Source of the DNA: Roseiarcus sp963748545
GTDB lineage: Bacteria; Pseudomonadota; Alphaproteobacteria; Rhizobiales; Beijerinckiaceae
NCBI GenBank assembly: GCA_963748545.1
Contig: CAVVJO010000020.1
Location: 62,001-126,000 of the forward strand
Direction of reading: 5' to 3'
DNA: 64,000 bases
The notes beneath the pieces are model-generated. The model was not told where the DNA came from. It did no database searches and saw only the letters and a list, made by a program, of their open reading frames with translations. Made by a program: the position numbers and the translations under genes. Shown in pieces: positions 1 through 9,671 of the stretch (positions are counted from its first letter, which is position 1; every line of letters starts with the position of its first letter).

Positions 1-1373
1 CGAAGCGCGACGAACGCTGCCGGCGTCTCACCCCAGCGCTCCGAGGCGACGCCGACCACCGCGGCCTCGAGCACGGCCTCGTGGCGCGCCAGCTCCGCCT
101 CGATGTCCGACGGATAGATGTTGAAGCCGCCGGAGATGACGACGTCCTTGGCGCGGTCGAGCAGGATCAGGAAGCCGTCGTCGTCGAAGCGGCCGATGTC
201 GCCGGTGCGGATGAAGCAGCGGCCTTCCGCATCGCGCCATTCGACCTCGCGCGTCTTCTCCGGAAGGTTATGGTAGCCGATCATCATCCCTTCCGACCGG
301 CCCACGACCTCGCCGACCTTGCCTCTCTCGACCTCGTGGCCGAGTTCGTCGATCAGCCTGATGTCGTGGCCCTCCATCGGCTGGCCGACGGTATGCAGCT
401 TGTCCGGATACGCGTGTGCAAGCAGCGCGGTCGAGCCGCCGCCTTCGGTCATGCCGTAGAACTCGATCAGGCCGCCCGGCCAGCGCCTGAGCACGTCCGC
501 CTTGAGCGCGGCGGGGAAGGGCGCGCTGGTCGAGAGCTTGAGCGCGTAACTCGAGAGATCATAGGGCCCGAAGTCCTCGCGCTCCATGATGCGTCGGTAC
601 TGGACCGGCACGAGCATCGCGTGGGTCGCGCGATGCGTTTCGGACAGGCGCAGGAATGCGGCGGCGTCGAACTTCGGCATCAGAACCGCCGTACCGCCGT
701 GCGCCAGCGTCGGCAGGAAAACCACGAGCGTGGTGTTCGAATAGAGCGGCGTCGAGACGACCGTCACCGCGCCTTTGTAGGACAGCCGGGAGAATTGCCG
801 CCATCGCATGCGGTGCGGCTGCACGATGCCCTTGGGCGCGCCGGTCGTCCCCGAGGAATAGATGATGTTGAACGCCTGCTCGGGAGCGATGACGACCTCG
901 GCCGGCCGAACGCCTTCCGGTCCGAGCCAGGCCGAGAACGGCGCGCCGGCGTCGCTGTCGTCGAGGGCGACGCGCGGCGCGGCCGAGTCCTCATTGGCCT
1001 GTTTCAGCGCTTCGGCTGTCTCGCGGTCGGTGAAGAAGGCTTTCGCGCCGCTGTCCTTCAGCATCAGCATCAGGCTTGCCGGCGTCGAGGAGGGCGCGAG
1101 CAGGGCGACCGCGGCGCCGGCGGCGAGCGCGCCGAGGAAAGCGGCCGCATAGGGGATCGAGGCCCGCGCGCAGATCGCGACGACATCGCCGTTCGCGACG
1201 CCGTCGCGCTGCAAGGCGAACGCGATGCGATCGATGAGGAGGGCGAGCGCGCCGTAGGTCAGCGCCTTGTCCCCCTCGATCAAGGCGGCGTGGCCGGGAC
1301 GCTCGCGCGCATGCGCGCGGATCAGATCGGGCAGCGTCCCGAAATCCTGCGCCAGAAGCTCCTCCGCCGTCAC
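1..1373 (-). CDS. AMP-binding acyl-CoA synthetase (3' end beyond window)
   Basis: Adenylate-forming ligase that would activate a carboxylic acid to an acyl-AMP and then an acyl-CoA. The frame is open from a GTG at 1373 to the window edge. Visible motifs are the phosphate-binding loop YSSGTTGAPKG (about 828-860), the FIRTGDIGRFDDDG motif near 190-220 and the hinge GGFNIYPSDIEAEL near 100-130. The GTG is chosen because GGGAGG lies a few bases upstream and the N-terminus (VTAEELLAQDFGTLPDLI) fits the family. About 457 codons are present; family members are usually 500-530, so roughly the last 50-70 residues, including the catalytic lysine region, are missing. It is transcribed towards the edge, downstream of smpB. 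The substrate (long-chain, malonyl or aryl acid) cannot be told from these motifs. Confidence 0.9.
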   Translation of the reverse strand, partial: MTAEELLAQDFGTLPDLIRAHARERPGHAALIEGDKALTYGALALLIDRIAFALQRDGVANGDVVAICARASIPYAAAFLGALAAGAAVALLAPSSTPASLMLMLKDSGAKAFFTDRETAEALKQANEDSAAPRVALDDSDAGAPFSAWLGPEGVRPAEVVIAPEQAFNIIYSSGTTGAPKGIVQPHRMRWRQFSRLSYKGAVTVVSTPLYSNTTLVVFLPTLAHGGTAVLMPKFDAAAFLRLSETHRATHAMLVPVQYRRIMEREDFGPYDLSSYALKLSTSAPFPAALKADVLRRWPGGLIEFYGMTEGGGSTALLAHAYPDKLHTVGQPMEGHDIRLIDELGHEVERGKVGEVVGRSEGMMIGYHNLPEKTREVEWRDAEGRCFIRTGDIGRFDDDGFLILLDRAKDVVISGGFNIYPSDIEAELARHEAVLEAAVVGVASERWGETPAAFVAL

Positions 1374-1408
1374 GTCGCCTCCCTTCGCTTTCGGAAACTT
1401 GGCCTTCG

Positions 1409-1885
1409 CTACCCTCGGTCCCGCAAGAGCCGCGACTTGTCGCGGTTCCAGTCGCGCTCCTTCTCGGAGTTGCGCTTGTCGTGCAGCTTCTTGCCGCGCC
1501 CGAGCGCGATGGCGATCTTGGCGCGGCCCTTGGCGTTGAAATAGATGCGCAGCGGCACGATCGTCATACCCTCACGCTCGACGCCCTTGGCGAGCTTGAC
1601 GATCTCCTTGGCGTGCAGCAGCAGCTTTCGCGGCCGCTTCGGCTCATGGTTGAAGCGGTTCGCCTGCAGGTATTCGGGAATGTTGGCGTTGTAGAGGATC
1701 ACGGCGCCGCTGCGGTCGACCGCAGCGTAGCTCTCGGCGACCGTGGCCTTGCCGGCGCGCAGCGCCTTGACCTCGGTGCCGGTCAGCATCAGGCCGGCCT
1801 CGAACGTCTCGCCGAGCTCGTAATCGTAGCGGGCGCGGCGGTTGTCCGCGACGACCTTGAAATTGGGAGGGTCTTTTTCAGCCAT
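1409..1885 (-). CDS. smpB: SsrA-binding protein SmpB
   Basis: SmpB binds tmRNA and delivers it to stalled ribosomes for trans-translation. The 158-residue product has the conserved NRRARYDYELGETFEAGL start, the GTEVKALRAGKA core, and the basic tail (KLHDKRNSEKERDWNRDK) that enters the decoding centre. The ATG at 1885 (MAEKDPPNFKV) is preferred over upstream starts because it gives the usual family length and N-terminus. It lies between dapA and the acyl-CoA synthetase on the same strand, 147 bp after dapA. The tmRNA gene itself is not seen in this window. Confidence 0.96.
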   Translation of the reverse strand: MAEKDPPNFKVVADNRRARYDYELGETFEAGLMLTGTEVKALRAGKATVAESYAAVDRSGAVILYNANIPEYLQANRFNHEPKRPRKLLLHAKEIVKLAKGVEREGMTIVPLRIYFNAKGRAKIAIALGRGKKLHDKRNSEKERDWNRDKSRLLRDRG

Positions 1886-1966
1886 CGATCCATCATTTCC
1901 GGCGACGGCGCGTCGCCGCGCCATTCCGGCGGCACGCAAGAACGGGAACGCCGGCTTTTCGCCAGG

Positions 1967-2005
1967 AATCCCGGGTTATCAAGACCAATCCCGGGTTATC
2001 AAGAC
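1967..2005. repeat. 20-bp tandem direct repeat, two copies
   Basis: The 19-base unit AATCCCGGGTTATCAAGAC occurs at 1967-1985 and again at 1987-2005, giving a 20-base period. It sits in the 147-bp spacer between dapA and smpB. It is a simple duplication; no hairpin or U-tract is associated with it. Confidence 0.85.
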
Positions 2006-2032
2006 TATTGCGCCGGATGCAACAGGTCCCGG

Positions 2033-2933
2033 TCAAGCGTTGAGCAGCCCTGCGTGGACCATGGCGCGACGGATCGCGGTTTCCGTCGCCTCCTTCACCG
2101 GAACGAGCGGCAGCCGCGTCTCGTCGCGCGCGCGGCCGATCAGTGTCAAGGCGTATTTCGTCCCGTTCACGCCCGGCTCGACGAAGATCGCCGCGTGCAG
2201 CGGCGCCAGCCGGTCCTGGAGCTTCAGGGCGTGGTCCCAGTCGCCCTTGAAGACGGCCTCCATCTGCTCGGCGCAAAGCGCCGGCGCGACGTTGGCCGTC
2301 ACCGAAATGCAGCCATGGCCGCCGGCGGCCATGGCGGCGAGCGCGGTCATATCTTCGCCCGAAAGCTGGATAAAGTCCGGGCCCATCGCGTGCCTTTGGC
2401 GCGACACCCGGCCGACGTCGCCGGTCGCGTCCTTGACTCCGACGATGTTTGGAAGCTCGAATACGCCGCTTCATGGTGTCGATCGACATGTCGATCACAC
2501 TGCGCGGAGGGATGTTGTAGATGATGATCGGAATCCCGACGGCGTCATTGATCGCCTTGAAGTGCAGGTAGAGGCCTTCCTGCGTCGGCTTGTTGTAATA
2601 GGGCGTAACCACGAGCACCGCATCGGCGCCCGCGCGTTCGGCGTGCCTGGCGAGCGCCACCGCCTCGACGGTGTTGTTGGAGCCCGCCCCGGCGATCACG
2701 GGGACCCGTCCGCGCGCCTCGTCGATGCAGATGTCGACCACGCGGCGGTGCTCCTCGTGGGACAGCGTCGGGCTCTCGCCGGTCGTGCCGCAGGGGACGA
2801 GCCCGTGCGAACCCGAAGCGATCTGCCAGTCGACCAGCGACCGAAACGCGACTTCATCCACCTCGCCGTCTTTGAAGGGCGTGACCAGCGCCGGCATCGA
2901 CCCGTGGAACTTCGCCCGTTCTCTCATATCCAT
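2033..2933 (-). CDS. dapA: 4-hydroxy-tetrahydrodipicolinate synthase DapA (frameshifted)
   Basis: Condenses pyruvate with aspartate semialdehyde, the first step of the lysine/diaminopimelate branch. The first part (from 2933) shows PALVTPFKDGEVDE, PCGTTGESPTLSHEEH and VTPYYNKPTQEG. Reading then leaves the frame after codons for IDTMKR. One base further along the protein resumes as VFELPNIVGVKDATGDVGRV and runs to LLNA and TGA at 2033-2035. The Schiff-base lysine is in GVKDATGD, so it falls in the second frame. One extra base at about 2465-2468 explains everything. Joined length is about 299 residues, normal for DapA. The gene is normally essential, so a sequencing error is more likely than a pseudogene unless another dapA exists. 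Confidence 0.92.
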
Positions 2934-3091
2934 CCGTCCATCGAACTTTCCGCCCGTCGGCGCCGCTGCCCCAACCGGGACAGGACACTTAAACCCGGAG
3001 GCGCGCCCGCGAAAGGGGGAAGCGCCGCTACGTTCAAGGTTAACCCTTCGTCAGCAAAGTGGCTCCATCCTCGCCGCAAAGGATCGAGCGC

Positions 3092-5424
3092 ATGAGGATC
3101 TGGCTTCCCGCAACCTGCGTCGCCCTCGCCGCGTCGGCCGCCGCCGTCATCGTGGCGGCGCCGTTGTATCGCACGAGCGCGCCAAAGAGCGCGGGCGTCG
3201 CCCATCGCGCCCCTCCGCCGCGCCCTGCGGAAACCCTTGCCCAGGAAGTCGGGACGCTGATGCGGCGCGGACTCGCCCGGATCGACAGCGCCGCGACCGG
3301 CGGCCTCAAGTGGCCGAGCCTCGAGTGGCCGGGCCAGGAACCCGGCCTCAAACAGCCCAAGAGCGCCGAGGCTCCCGCCTCTCCGCCGCCTGAAGCCGAC
3401 TGGAAGACCGTCGGCCGGTCGCTGGCGGACGCGGCCGGAACCGAGGCCGAAACCTTGGCGCAGGAAACCGCCGCGCTCGTTCGCCGCGGCTTTGCCTGGG
3501 CGTCCCCGCCTGACGCCGCCGCGCCGAACGCCGCGGCCGAGCCGCCTCTGCCGCCCCCGCTCCGCCGGCGGTCGCCGCCTTCCGCAAGGGCGACGTCGCC
3601 GGGCTCGAGGCGCTCGCTCGCGCGGAGACCGACCCTGACCGGCGCCTCGCCCTCGAGTGGGCGGCGCTGCGGGCCGACCCGCATCCGACCCTCGCCGTAC
3701 TCTCCGCCTTCGCCGCCGCGCATCCGAACTGGCCCGGCGACGGCTACCTCCGCTATCGTCAGGAGGCGGAGCTCATGGTTCATGCGGCCGCCCCGGCCGA
3801 AACGCTCGCGTTCTTCTCCGCCGAGCCGCCGCAGTCGAGCGTCGGGAAGCTCGCCTACGCGCGCGCGCTCGGCGCATCGGGCAAGACCGGCGAGGCGATC
3901 GGGATCGTGCGCGGCTTGTGGCGCGACGGCAGCGCCGATTCCTGGACCGAGAGCGCGATCCTGCGCGAGTTCGGACCCGTCCTGACCCCGGCGGATCACA
4001 AATATCGCGCCGATCGTCTCCTCTACGCCGAGAACTGGGCGGCCGCTTATCGCGCCGCCGCGCTCGCCGGGCCCGACGAGACGAAGCTCGCCGACGCGCG
4101 GTCCGCGGCGGCGCGCGGGCCGCTGCCGCCCGCGCTCCTCAAGGCGCGTCCGGATTCACTGAAGAACGACCCAGGGCTCCTGTTCGCGCGGGTCCAGGAC
4201 GCGCGGCGCTCCGGCCGCGTCTACGACGCGGCGACGCTGCTCGCGCTTGCCCCGACGGACCACGACGCTTTGATCAACCCGGACCGTTGGTGGAGCGAGC
4301 GCCGCATGGTGGCGCGGCAGCTTCTCGACCTCAACGAGCCGAAGCTCGCCTTCAAACTCTGCGCCGAAGCCCCTCGGCCGGACGACCCGGCCAACGAAGT
4401 CGACCGCGAGTTCCACGCCGGCTGGATCGCGCTGCGCTTCCTCGGCGATGCGGGCGCGGCCGCCGACCGGTTCGCGCTGGCCGCGGTCGCCGCCGAGACG
4501 CCGCTGTCGATCGCGCGCGCCGAATACTGGCGCGGCCGGGCGGCGGAGGCGAACGGCGACAGCCAGGAGGCGACGCAGCATTACCAAAGCGCGGCGACCG
4601 AGCCGGTCGCCTATTACGGCCAGCTCGCCGCCGATCGCCTCGGGGCCAAGCGGCTCGCGCTGCGCGCGCCGCTGAAGGTCGCCGAGGGCGACGAGCGCAA
4701 CGACGCGGTTCGCGCGGCCGACGGGCTCTACGCCGAGGGACTGGACGACCTCGCGACCGGGCTCGCCTACGAGGCGGCGCGGGTCTGGCGCGACGAAGCG
4801 CAGATGGCGGCGATGGCCGAAGTCGTCAGCCGCCGCGGCGACGCCGCGACCCAGGTCCAGTTCGGCAAGATCGCCATGCTGCGCGGCTACGCCTTCGACA
4901 CGATGGCCTTCCCGGCGACAGGCGTGCCGGGGTTTGTGCCGCTCGCCCACTCGGCCGACCTCGCCAGCGTCTATGCGGTCGCGCGGCAGGAGAGCGAGTT
5001 CATCTGGCGAGCCGCCTCCGGCGCGGGCGCCAAGGGCCTGATGCAGATCCTGCCCTCGACCGCGGCTTCGACGGCGCGGCGCGCCGGCGTCGCCTACGAC
5101 TATACCCGTCTGATCGTCGATCCGGCCTTCAACACCCAGCTCGGGGCCGCCTTCCTCGGCCAGGTGATGGAGGACGAGGGCGGCTCGCTCGCCATGGCGT
5201 TCGCCGCCTACAACGCCGGTCCGGGCCGAGTGGCGCAGTGGATCGCGGCCTACGGCGATCCGCGCAACGGCGCCGATCCGGTCGATTGGGTCGAACGGAT
5301 TCCGTTCGACGAGACGCGCGACTACGTCCAGCGGGTGAGCGAGAACCTCGCCGTCTACCGGCAGCAATTCAGCGAGGAGCAGTTGCCGACCGCGCAAGTT
5401 TCGGCGCGGGTGGCGAGGGACTGA
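3092..5424 (+). CDS. Soluble lytic murein transglycosylase, Slt70-like (frameshifted)
   Basis: Periplasmic enzyme that cleaves peptidoglycan glycan strands to 1,6-anhydromuramic products. The start at 3092 follows AAGGA and gives a signal peptide (MRIWLPATCVALAASAAAV), then an Ala/Pro-rich linker. The frame then shifts: from about 3514-3575 the homologous protein continues one frame back (AFRKGDVAGLEALARAE onward). A long helical superhelix region follows, then the SLT domain at nt 4960-5330 with catalytic Glu in VARQESEF, then GLMQILPSTA and AAYNAGPGRV. Joined length is about 777 residues; one base appears to be missing in a GC-rich Ala/Pro stretch. It diverges from dapA, a common Hyphomicrobiales arrangement. 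Confidence 0.88.
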
Positions 5425-5445
5425 GGCGAGCGCGAGACGACACAT

Positions 5446-5472
5446 AAAAAAGGCCGCGCGGGCGGCGGCCTT
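5446..5472 (-). terminator. Rho-independent terminator for the PEP-CTERM gene
   Basis: An 8-bp perfect stem AAGGCCGC/GCGGCCTT (5450-5457 with 5465-5472) with a 7-base loop. On the minus strand it is followed by six Ts (5446-5451), 26 bases past the PEP-CTERM stop codon. On the plus strand the tract after the stem is weaker (TTGTTGTTATC), so it may also partly stop the converging transglycosylase transcript. Confidence 0.85.
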
Positions 5473-5497
5473 CCTTGTTGTTATCTGCTGTCGCGGA

Positions 5498-7021
5498 TTA
5501 CGCCGCGACGGCGCGGGCCTTGGCGCCGCGGCGGGCGAGGAAGCCGAGGCCGACGAAGCCGAGCGCCATCATCGCCCAGGTCGAGGGCTCTGGCGCCGCG
5601 AACGCGACGCCGCCGTAGCGCAGTCCGGCCTGCGGGCCGTCAAACACGGAGAATTGCTCGTTCTCCGGCAAGGTCGTGTCGCCGAGCGCGTCGGTGATTT
5701 CGACGATCTCATTCGGGTCCGCGCCGTTGTCCCCTGAGCCGCTGGTGGTCGCGGTCGTCGCCCACAGGGTGACGGTGCCGTCGGCGTTGATCTTTCCGGT
5801 GAGGTTGCGCAGCCCGGAGGTCGTCTCCGTGTAGTTCCAGCCGTCGACGTTATAGATGTCGCCAATCAGGTTGTCCTGAAGGGTATAATCGAGATGCCAA
5901 GCGCCGTCTGAAAGCGTCCATTTTTCCAGACCAGCGTTGTGCTGGGCGTCGGTTTGGTCGCCCGAGCCCTCGTCGGCGACGTAGAGCGTATCCGGGTTGG
6001 CGAAGAACAGGCCGAATGGGGTGTAGTCCGCGCCTGGCTTCGCGGGATCGGTCGGGAATCCCGGCAGGATCGAGATCTTGTCCGTCGTCAAGTTGGCGGT
6101 ATAGACGGTATCGACGCCATTGCTGCCGCTGCCCTTCGAGAAATAGACATTGCCGCCGAATTGCGTGATGCCGCGGAAATTGCTGTCCTTGCCCGCCTTA
6201 TCCCCGGAAACCGACGAATACGTCGGATCGATCATGGTCGAGTTCGTCGTGGCGCCCGGGGTCACGACTTCGAGGCCGGTCGTCTGCGACAATTGCGTTG
6301 GGATCGGCTTTGCGGAACCGTTGTTGGAGTTGCCGACCGTGTAGGAGCTGCCGTTGAGCAGCACGGCGCCGCGGCCGTTGTTGCCGCCGTAGGCGTTCGT
6401 CTGCGTAAGGGACACGTTGCTGTTGGTCGTGAGATTGCCCGAGGCGCTCACCGCGACGACCGCGCGGTTGAAGGCGTAGCTCGGCCCGAAGAAAGAGGTC
6501 ACGGGGTTCGTCGGGTCGCTGTAGTATTTCGAGTCAGAGTTTGAGACGTCGAGGTTTCCGACGCCGCCGCCGGCGTAGCCCATAAAGGTCGCGACAGCCC
6601 CTTTAGAGGTGTAGGCGACATTGAGGCCCAGCTCCGACTTCGAACTGAAGCTGGTGGACACGAGGTTCGGGTTGATGGCCTCGGTCGCGAGTGTGCTTCC
6701 GCTCAATGAGAGATCGGTGAGGGTGATCGCGGACGTCACACCGAACGAGGCGTCCACCGTGTCGTTGTTCCAGACCGTGTTCAGATTGCCGTTGGACACG
6801 GCGTTGACGGTCTGGCCGGCGTTAGCGCCAGGAAGTTGCGATACGTTGGCCACGAGACCGGCGACCGCGCCGACGTCTTGATAGGTCGTGGTGGATATTA
6901 GCAGCGACGTTCCGTTTATGATGTCGCCGGCGTGAGCCTGACCCGCAGCGACCGACAGCGCAAGCGCGCTGCAGCCCGTAATGACCGCCGCGCGGCGCGC
7001 GGACGTTATGCGATGACACAT
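5498..7021 (-). CDS. PEP-CTERM-anchored exported protein
   Basis: A 507-residue secreted protein. It has a signal peptide (RAAVITGCSALALSVAAGQAHA), a long Ser/Thr/Asn/Gly-rich body with repeating beta-strand-like segments, and a C-terminal sorting tag: APEPSTWAMMALG, a hydrophobic helix, then a basic end (RRGAKARAVAA). Exosortase systems recognise this tag and process the protein at the inner membrane. The ATG at 7021 is chosen because GGGAG precedes it by about 6 bases; the longer frame would put 24 non-signal residues in front. The middle region (GNVYFSKGSGSNGVDTVYTA) suggests a propeller-like fold, but I do not recognise a named domain. No exosortase gene is in the window. Confidence 0.9.
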   Translation of the reverse strand: MCHRITSARRAAVITGCSALALSVAAGQAHAGDIINGTSLLISTTTYQDVGAVAGLVANVSQLPGANAGQTVNAVSNGNLNTVWNNDTVDASFGVTSAITLTDLSLSGSTLATEAINPNLVSTSFSSKSELGLNVAYTSKGAVATFMGYAGGGVGNLDVSNSDSKYYSDPTNPVTSFFGPSYAFNRAVVAVSASGNLTTNSNVSLTQTNAYGGNNGRGAVLLNGSSYTVGNSNNGSAKPIPTQLSQTTGLEVVTPGATTNSTMIDPTYSSVSGDKAGKDSNFRGITQFGGNVYFSKGSGSNGVDTVYTANLTTDKISILPGFPTDPAKPGADYTPFGLFFANPDTLYVADEGSGDQTDAQHNAGLEKWTLSDGAWHLDYTLQDNLIGDIYNVDGWNYTETTSGLRNLTGKINADGTVTLWATTATTSGSGDNGADPNEIVEITDALGDTTLPENEQFSVFDGPQAGLRYGGVAFAAPEPSTWAMMALGFVGLGFLARRGAKARAVAA

Positions 7022-7236
7022 GAAACTGGCTCCCGACGTTTGGTTGACGCGGGTGGCGTAGGGAGATTCGATGACAACTATCCGACAGGACATGCCGCGA
7101 TTGTGAAAACGCGGCGACCTGGCTGTCGTTCTCGGGCCTGCAGAGCTCTGCGTGAGCTGAACCTTTGACGTCGCCAGCCAGCGACAGCGCGCGGCGGCGG
7201 AGCGCCGCCGAGCGCCCGTTCAGCCCTTGCCGCTCC

Positions 7237-8334
7237 TCACATGATCGTTTCAACCGCCGCCAACACGAGAAGGCCGATCCAGACGGTCTCGGCAAGCATG
7301 AGGCCGACGGGGCGGAAACCGGCTTCGAACAGGTCCTTGAAGGAGGTCTTCATGCCCAGCGCCGCGATCGCAGCGACGAGGCACCAGCGCGAGACGTCGT
7401 TGGCGACGTCGATCGCGACGCGCGGCAGGAGCCCAAGCGAATTGACCGCGACCAGCGCGGCGAAGCCGAAGAGAAACATCGGGAGCGCGACCCGCGCCTT
7501 GCCGCCGCCTCCCGCCCGCGCGACGGCGAGCGAGATGGCGAGCACGACCGGCAGCAGCATCGCGACCCTGAGGAGCTTGACGTAGGTCGCGATGTCGCCG
7601 GTCTCCGGCGAGATCATATAGCCTGCGCCGACCACCTGGGCGACGTCGTGGATGGTGCCGCCGATGAAGACGCCGGCGTGCCGGTGGTCGAGCCCGATCG
7701 AGGTGGCAAAAATCGGGTAGAGGATCATCGCCAGCGTCGAGAGCGCTGTGACCAGGACCACCACCAGGATCGTGTCGCGTTCGCGGTCCTTGTCCTGGGG
7801 CAGGACCGAGGCGATGGCGAGCGCGGCGGACGCGCCGCAGATCGCGACTGACCCGCCCGACAGCACGCCGAAGGTCGGCGACAGATTGAGGCGCCGCGCG
7901 AGAAAGAGGCCGACGAGAATCGTCGTCGCCACGCCGACGATCACGGTCGCGACGGGGGCGAAGCCCAGCGAGGCGATCTGGCCGAAGGTGATGCGGACGC
8001 CGAGGAGGGCGACGCCCAGCCGCAGAACGGAGCGCGAAGCGAACTCGATCCCGGCGACGCAGCGCCCGCCTTCGTAGAGAAAGTGAAAGGCCATGCCGAA
8101 CAGGAGCGCAAACAGCATGACGGGCGCCGTGTAATGCGACGACAGCCAGTCCGAGGCGATCGCGATCGTGCCGGCCGCGAGCAGACCGGGATAGACGGCG
8201 TGGATCAGCTTTCCCCGCGGCAGCGAGGCAAGCCAGCCCGAAGGCGCCGACCGCTCGATCGCCGCGACGCCCTCCATGCTGTCCAGGGAGGCGTAGTCGA
8301 TCGAGCGCGGCGGGATGGTCATGCGCGCCTGCAT
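7237..8334 (-). CDS. YeiH/UPF0324 family putative sulfate exporter
   Basis: An integral membrane protein of 365 residues with about ten hydrophobic segments. It begins with a roughly 50-residue hydrophilic leader and then LIHAVYPGLLAAGTIAIASDWLS. Family hallmarks are FEYGGRC-like FLYEGGRC, LLGVRITFGQI, SGGSVAICGASAALAI, GGTIHDVAQVVGAGY and the C-terminal LGMKTSFKDLFEAGFRP. Members are annotated as sulfate or sulfite-related exporters in some bacteria; the substrate here is inferred only from family membership. It is a single gene with its own strand orientation, upstream of the first PEP-CTERM gene. The alternative start MTIPPRS (8322) is possible. Confidence 0.88.
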   Translation of the reverse strand: MQARMTIPPRSIDYASLDSMEGVAAIERSAPSGWLASLPRGKLIHAVYPGLLAAGTIAIASDWLSSHYTAPVMLFALLFGMAFHFLYEGGRCVAGIEFASRSVLRLGVALLGVRITFGQIASLGFAPVATVIVGVATTILVGLFLARRLNLSPTFGVLSGGSVAICGASAALAIASVLPQDKDRERDTILVVVLVTALSTLAMILYPIFATSIGLDHRHAGVFIGGTIHDVAQVVGAGYMISPETGDIATYVKLLRVAMLLPVVLAISLAVARAGGGGKARVALPMFLFGFAALVAVNSLGLLPRVAIDVANDVSRWCLVAAIAALGMKTSFKDLFEAGFRPVGLMLAETVWIGLLVLAAVETIM

Positions 8335-8453
8335 ATCCGAGCTGTCGGCGTCGCGGAAGAGCCTAGGCGCGGCGGGCCCTCAGGCTCAGGCTCGGCATCG
8401 TCGCAGAACGGGCGGGCGCCTGGTCTCCCGCCGAGGAGGATCTCGGGTCCGCT

Positions 8454-8741
8454 CTACCCTGCGCGCCATTGCAACCGTCGTTGCCAATGCGGCCAGCGAT
8501 GCGCTGGAGCCGCAGGGGTCGCATCGCGGCGCGCGACTTCCTCTTCGGCCTCCAACTCGGGGATCGAAGCCGCCCCCACGGGCGACCTTGGCACGGCGAT
8601 TCGCTCAAAAATCTCGCCGACGAGAATATGAGCCTGAGCCGCCGTGAGGCGCTCCGCGATGAGCGCGCCGTCGATACGAAGACGAAACATGCTGCGGGAG
8701 TCGCCAGGCGCTTCAAGCTCGATAGCAATCTGCCTGACCAT
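8454..8741 (-). CDS. Small hypothetical protein
   Basis: A 95-residue product starting MVRQIAIELEAPGD, with GGGAG about 5 bases before the ATG at 8741. The first 55 residues look like a compact alternating strand/helix unit (FRLRIDGALIAERLTAAQAH, then ILVGEIFERI). The last 40 are Ala/Arg-rich and low in complexity. I do not recognise the family. There is no signal peptide or membrane segment. It is flanked by the YeiH-like exporter and tspO on the same strand. The ribosome binding site and coherent N-terminal composition support a real gene. Confidence 0.6.
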   Translation of the reverse strand: MVRQIAIELEAPGDSRSMFRLRIDGALIAERLTAAQAHILVGEIFERIAVPRSPVGAASIPELEAEEEVARRDATPAAPAHRWPHWQRRLQWRAG

Positions 8742-8992
8742 GGCTCCCGCTGACCCCGCTGGTTCAATTCGATAGGAAACAGCTGGCAGGAGAGTCCCAC
8801 GCCAACTGTCAGGATGTCGGAAGCAAGGAACTGAAAACGCTCATAATCAACGCGTATATCGGGTATATTGGCAAGCGAGCGCCAGTTCCGCAATGAGGGT
8901 TAATACGTAGGCGACGCGACGCGGCTGTCGGCGCGCCGCGAACGCCCTCTCGGGGGCTCACAGCGCGAGACGGCCGCCGGCGCGGATCTGGA

Positions 8993-9517
8993 TCAGCGGC
9001 GCTCGGCGACCGGGACCCCGGACGATCGTCCGTCGAAAGGCTGGTTCAGGACCACGACGCGCCAGTTGAGCCAGCCCGCGTAGGTGACCCATGCGAGGTA
9101 TGGGAGGATCAGCCAGCCCGCAAGCGTCGCAATCGGGAACAGAGCGATCACCAGAGCCAGGATCGACAACCAGAAAGGGACCCACTCATAGAGGGCCCAG
9201 TCGGGCCGCTTCAGTTTGAAGAAAAGCGGACTCCAGAGCATGTTCAGCACGGCGTTGATCGCGAAAAGCGTAACGATCAGGGATCGCTGCTGGGCGTTCG
9301 CGGCATCCCAGGCGACGACCCCGCTCGCGGCGATAAACACGTATATGATTGTCCATCCAGGCCCGAAGGCCCAATCCGGCGGCTTCAGCCGCGGGAAGTT
9401 CAGGCGCTTGTACCACGGTCCGATTTCGGTCGTGACGCCGCCGATGACCGCGACCCCTGCGGCCGACGCCACGGCGACGGCGATCTCGGGCCAATGCTCA
9501 AAGAAGGTTTCGATCAT
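8993..9517 (-). CDS. tspO: TspO/MBR family tryptophan-rich sensory protein
   Basis: A five-helix membrane protein of 174 residues that binds porphyrins and cholesterol-like ligands in characterised relatives. Family signatures are GPWYKRLNFPRLKPPDWAFG near residue 32, WTIIYVFIAASGVVAWDA, NAVLNMLWSPLFF and PYLAWVTYAGWLNW near the C-terminus. The hydrophobic segments are at about 10-28, 52-72, 82-104, 110-130 and 135-158. It lies 154 bp downstream of hemB on the same strand, which fits a role tied to tetrapyrroles, though co-transcription is only inferred. Relatives regulate photosynthesis or stress genes in purple bacteria (CrtK). Confidence 0.95.
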   Translation of the reverse strand: MIETFFEHWPEIAVAVASAAGVAVIGGVTTEIGPWYKRLNFPRLKPPDWAFGPGWTIIYVFIAASGVVAWDAANAQQRSLIVTLFAINAVLNMLWSPLFFKLKRPDWALYEWVPFWLSILALVIALFPIATLAGWLILPYLAWVTYAGWLNWRVVVLNQPFDGRSSGVPVAERR

Positions 9518-9671
9518 CGGGACACGATTCCCAAGCGGGGGCCCGCGCTTGGTGAAGCCCCTGCGTCCTTAGTCGTTGCGGTATCTCGCAAGCCAGCCTC
9601 GCCTTTCAATGCGGAAAAACACGTAGAAAACGTCGATCATCGCCGGGGGAAGCGTGGCGCTCGAGTCTCGC

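Noticed and set aside
81..1544. A long plus-strand frame of 487 codons over the acyl-CoA synthetase
   Set aside because: It is antisense to a gene with clear adenylate-forming motifs, a common effect of high GC content.
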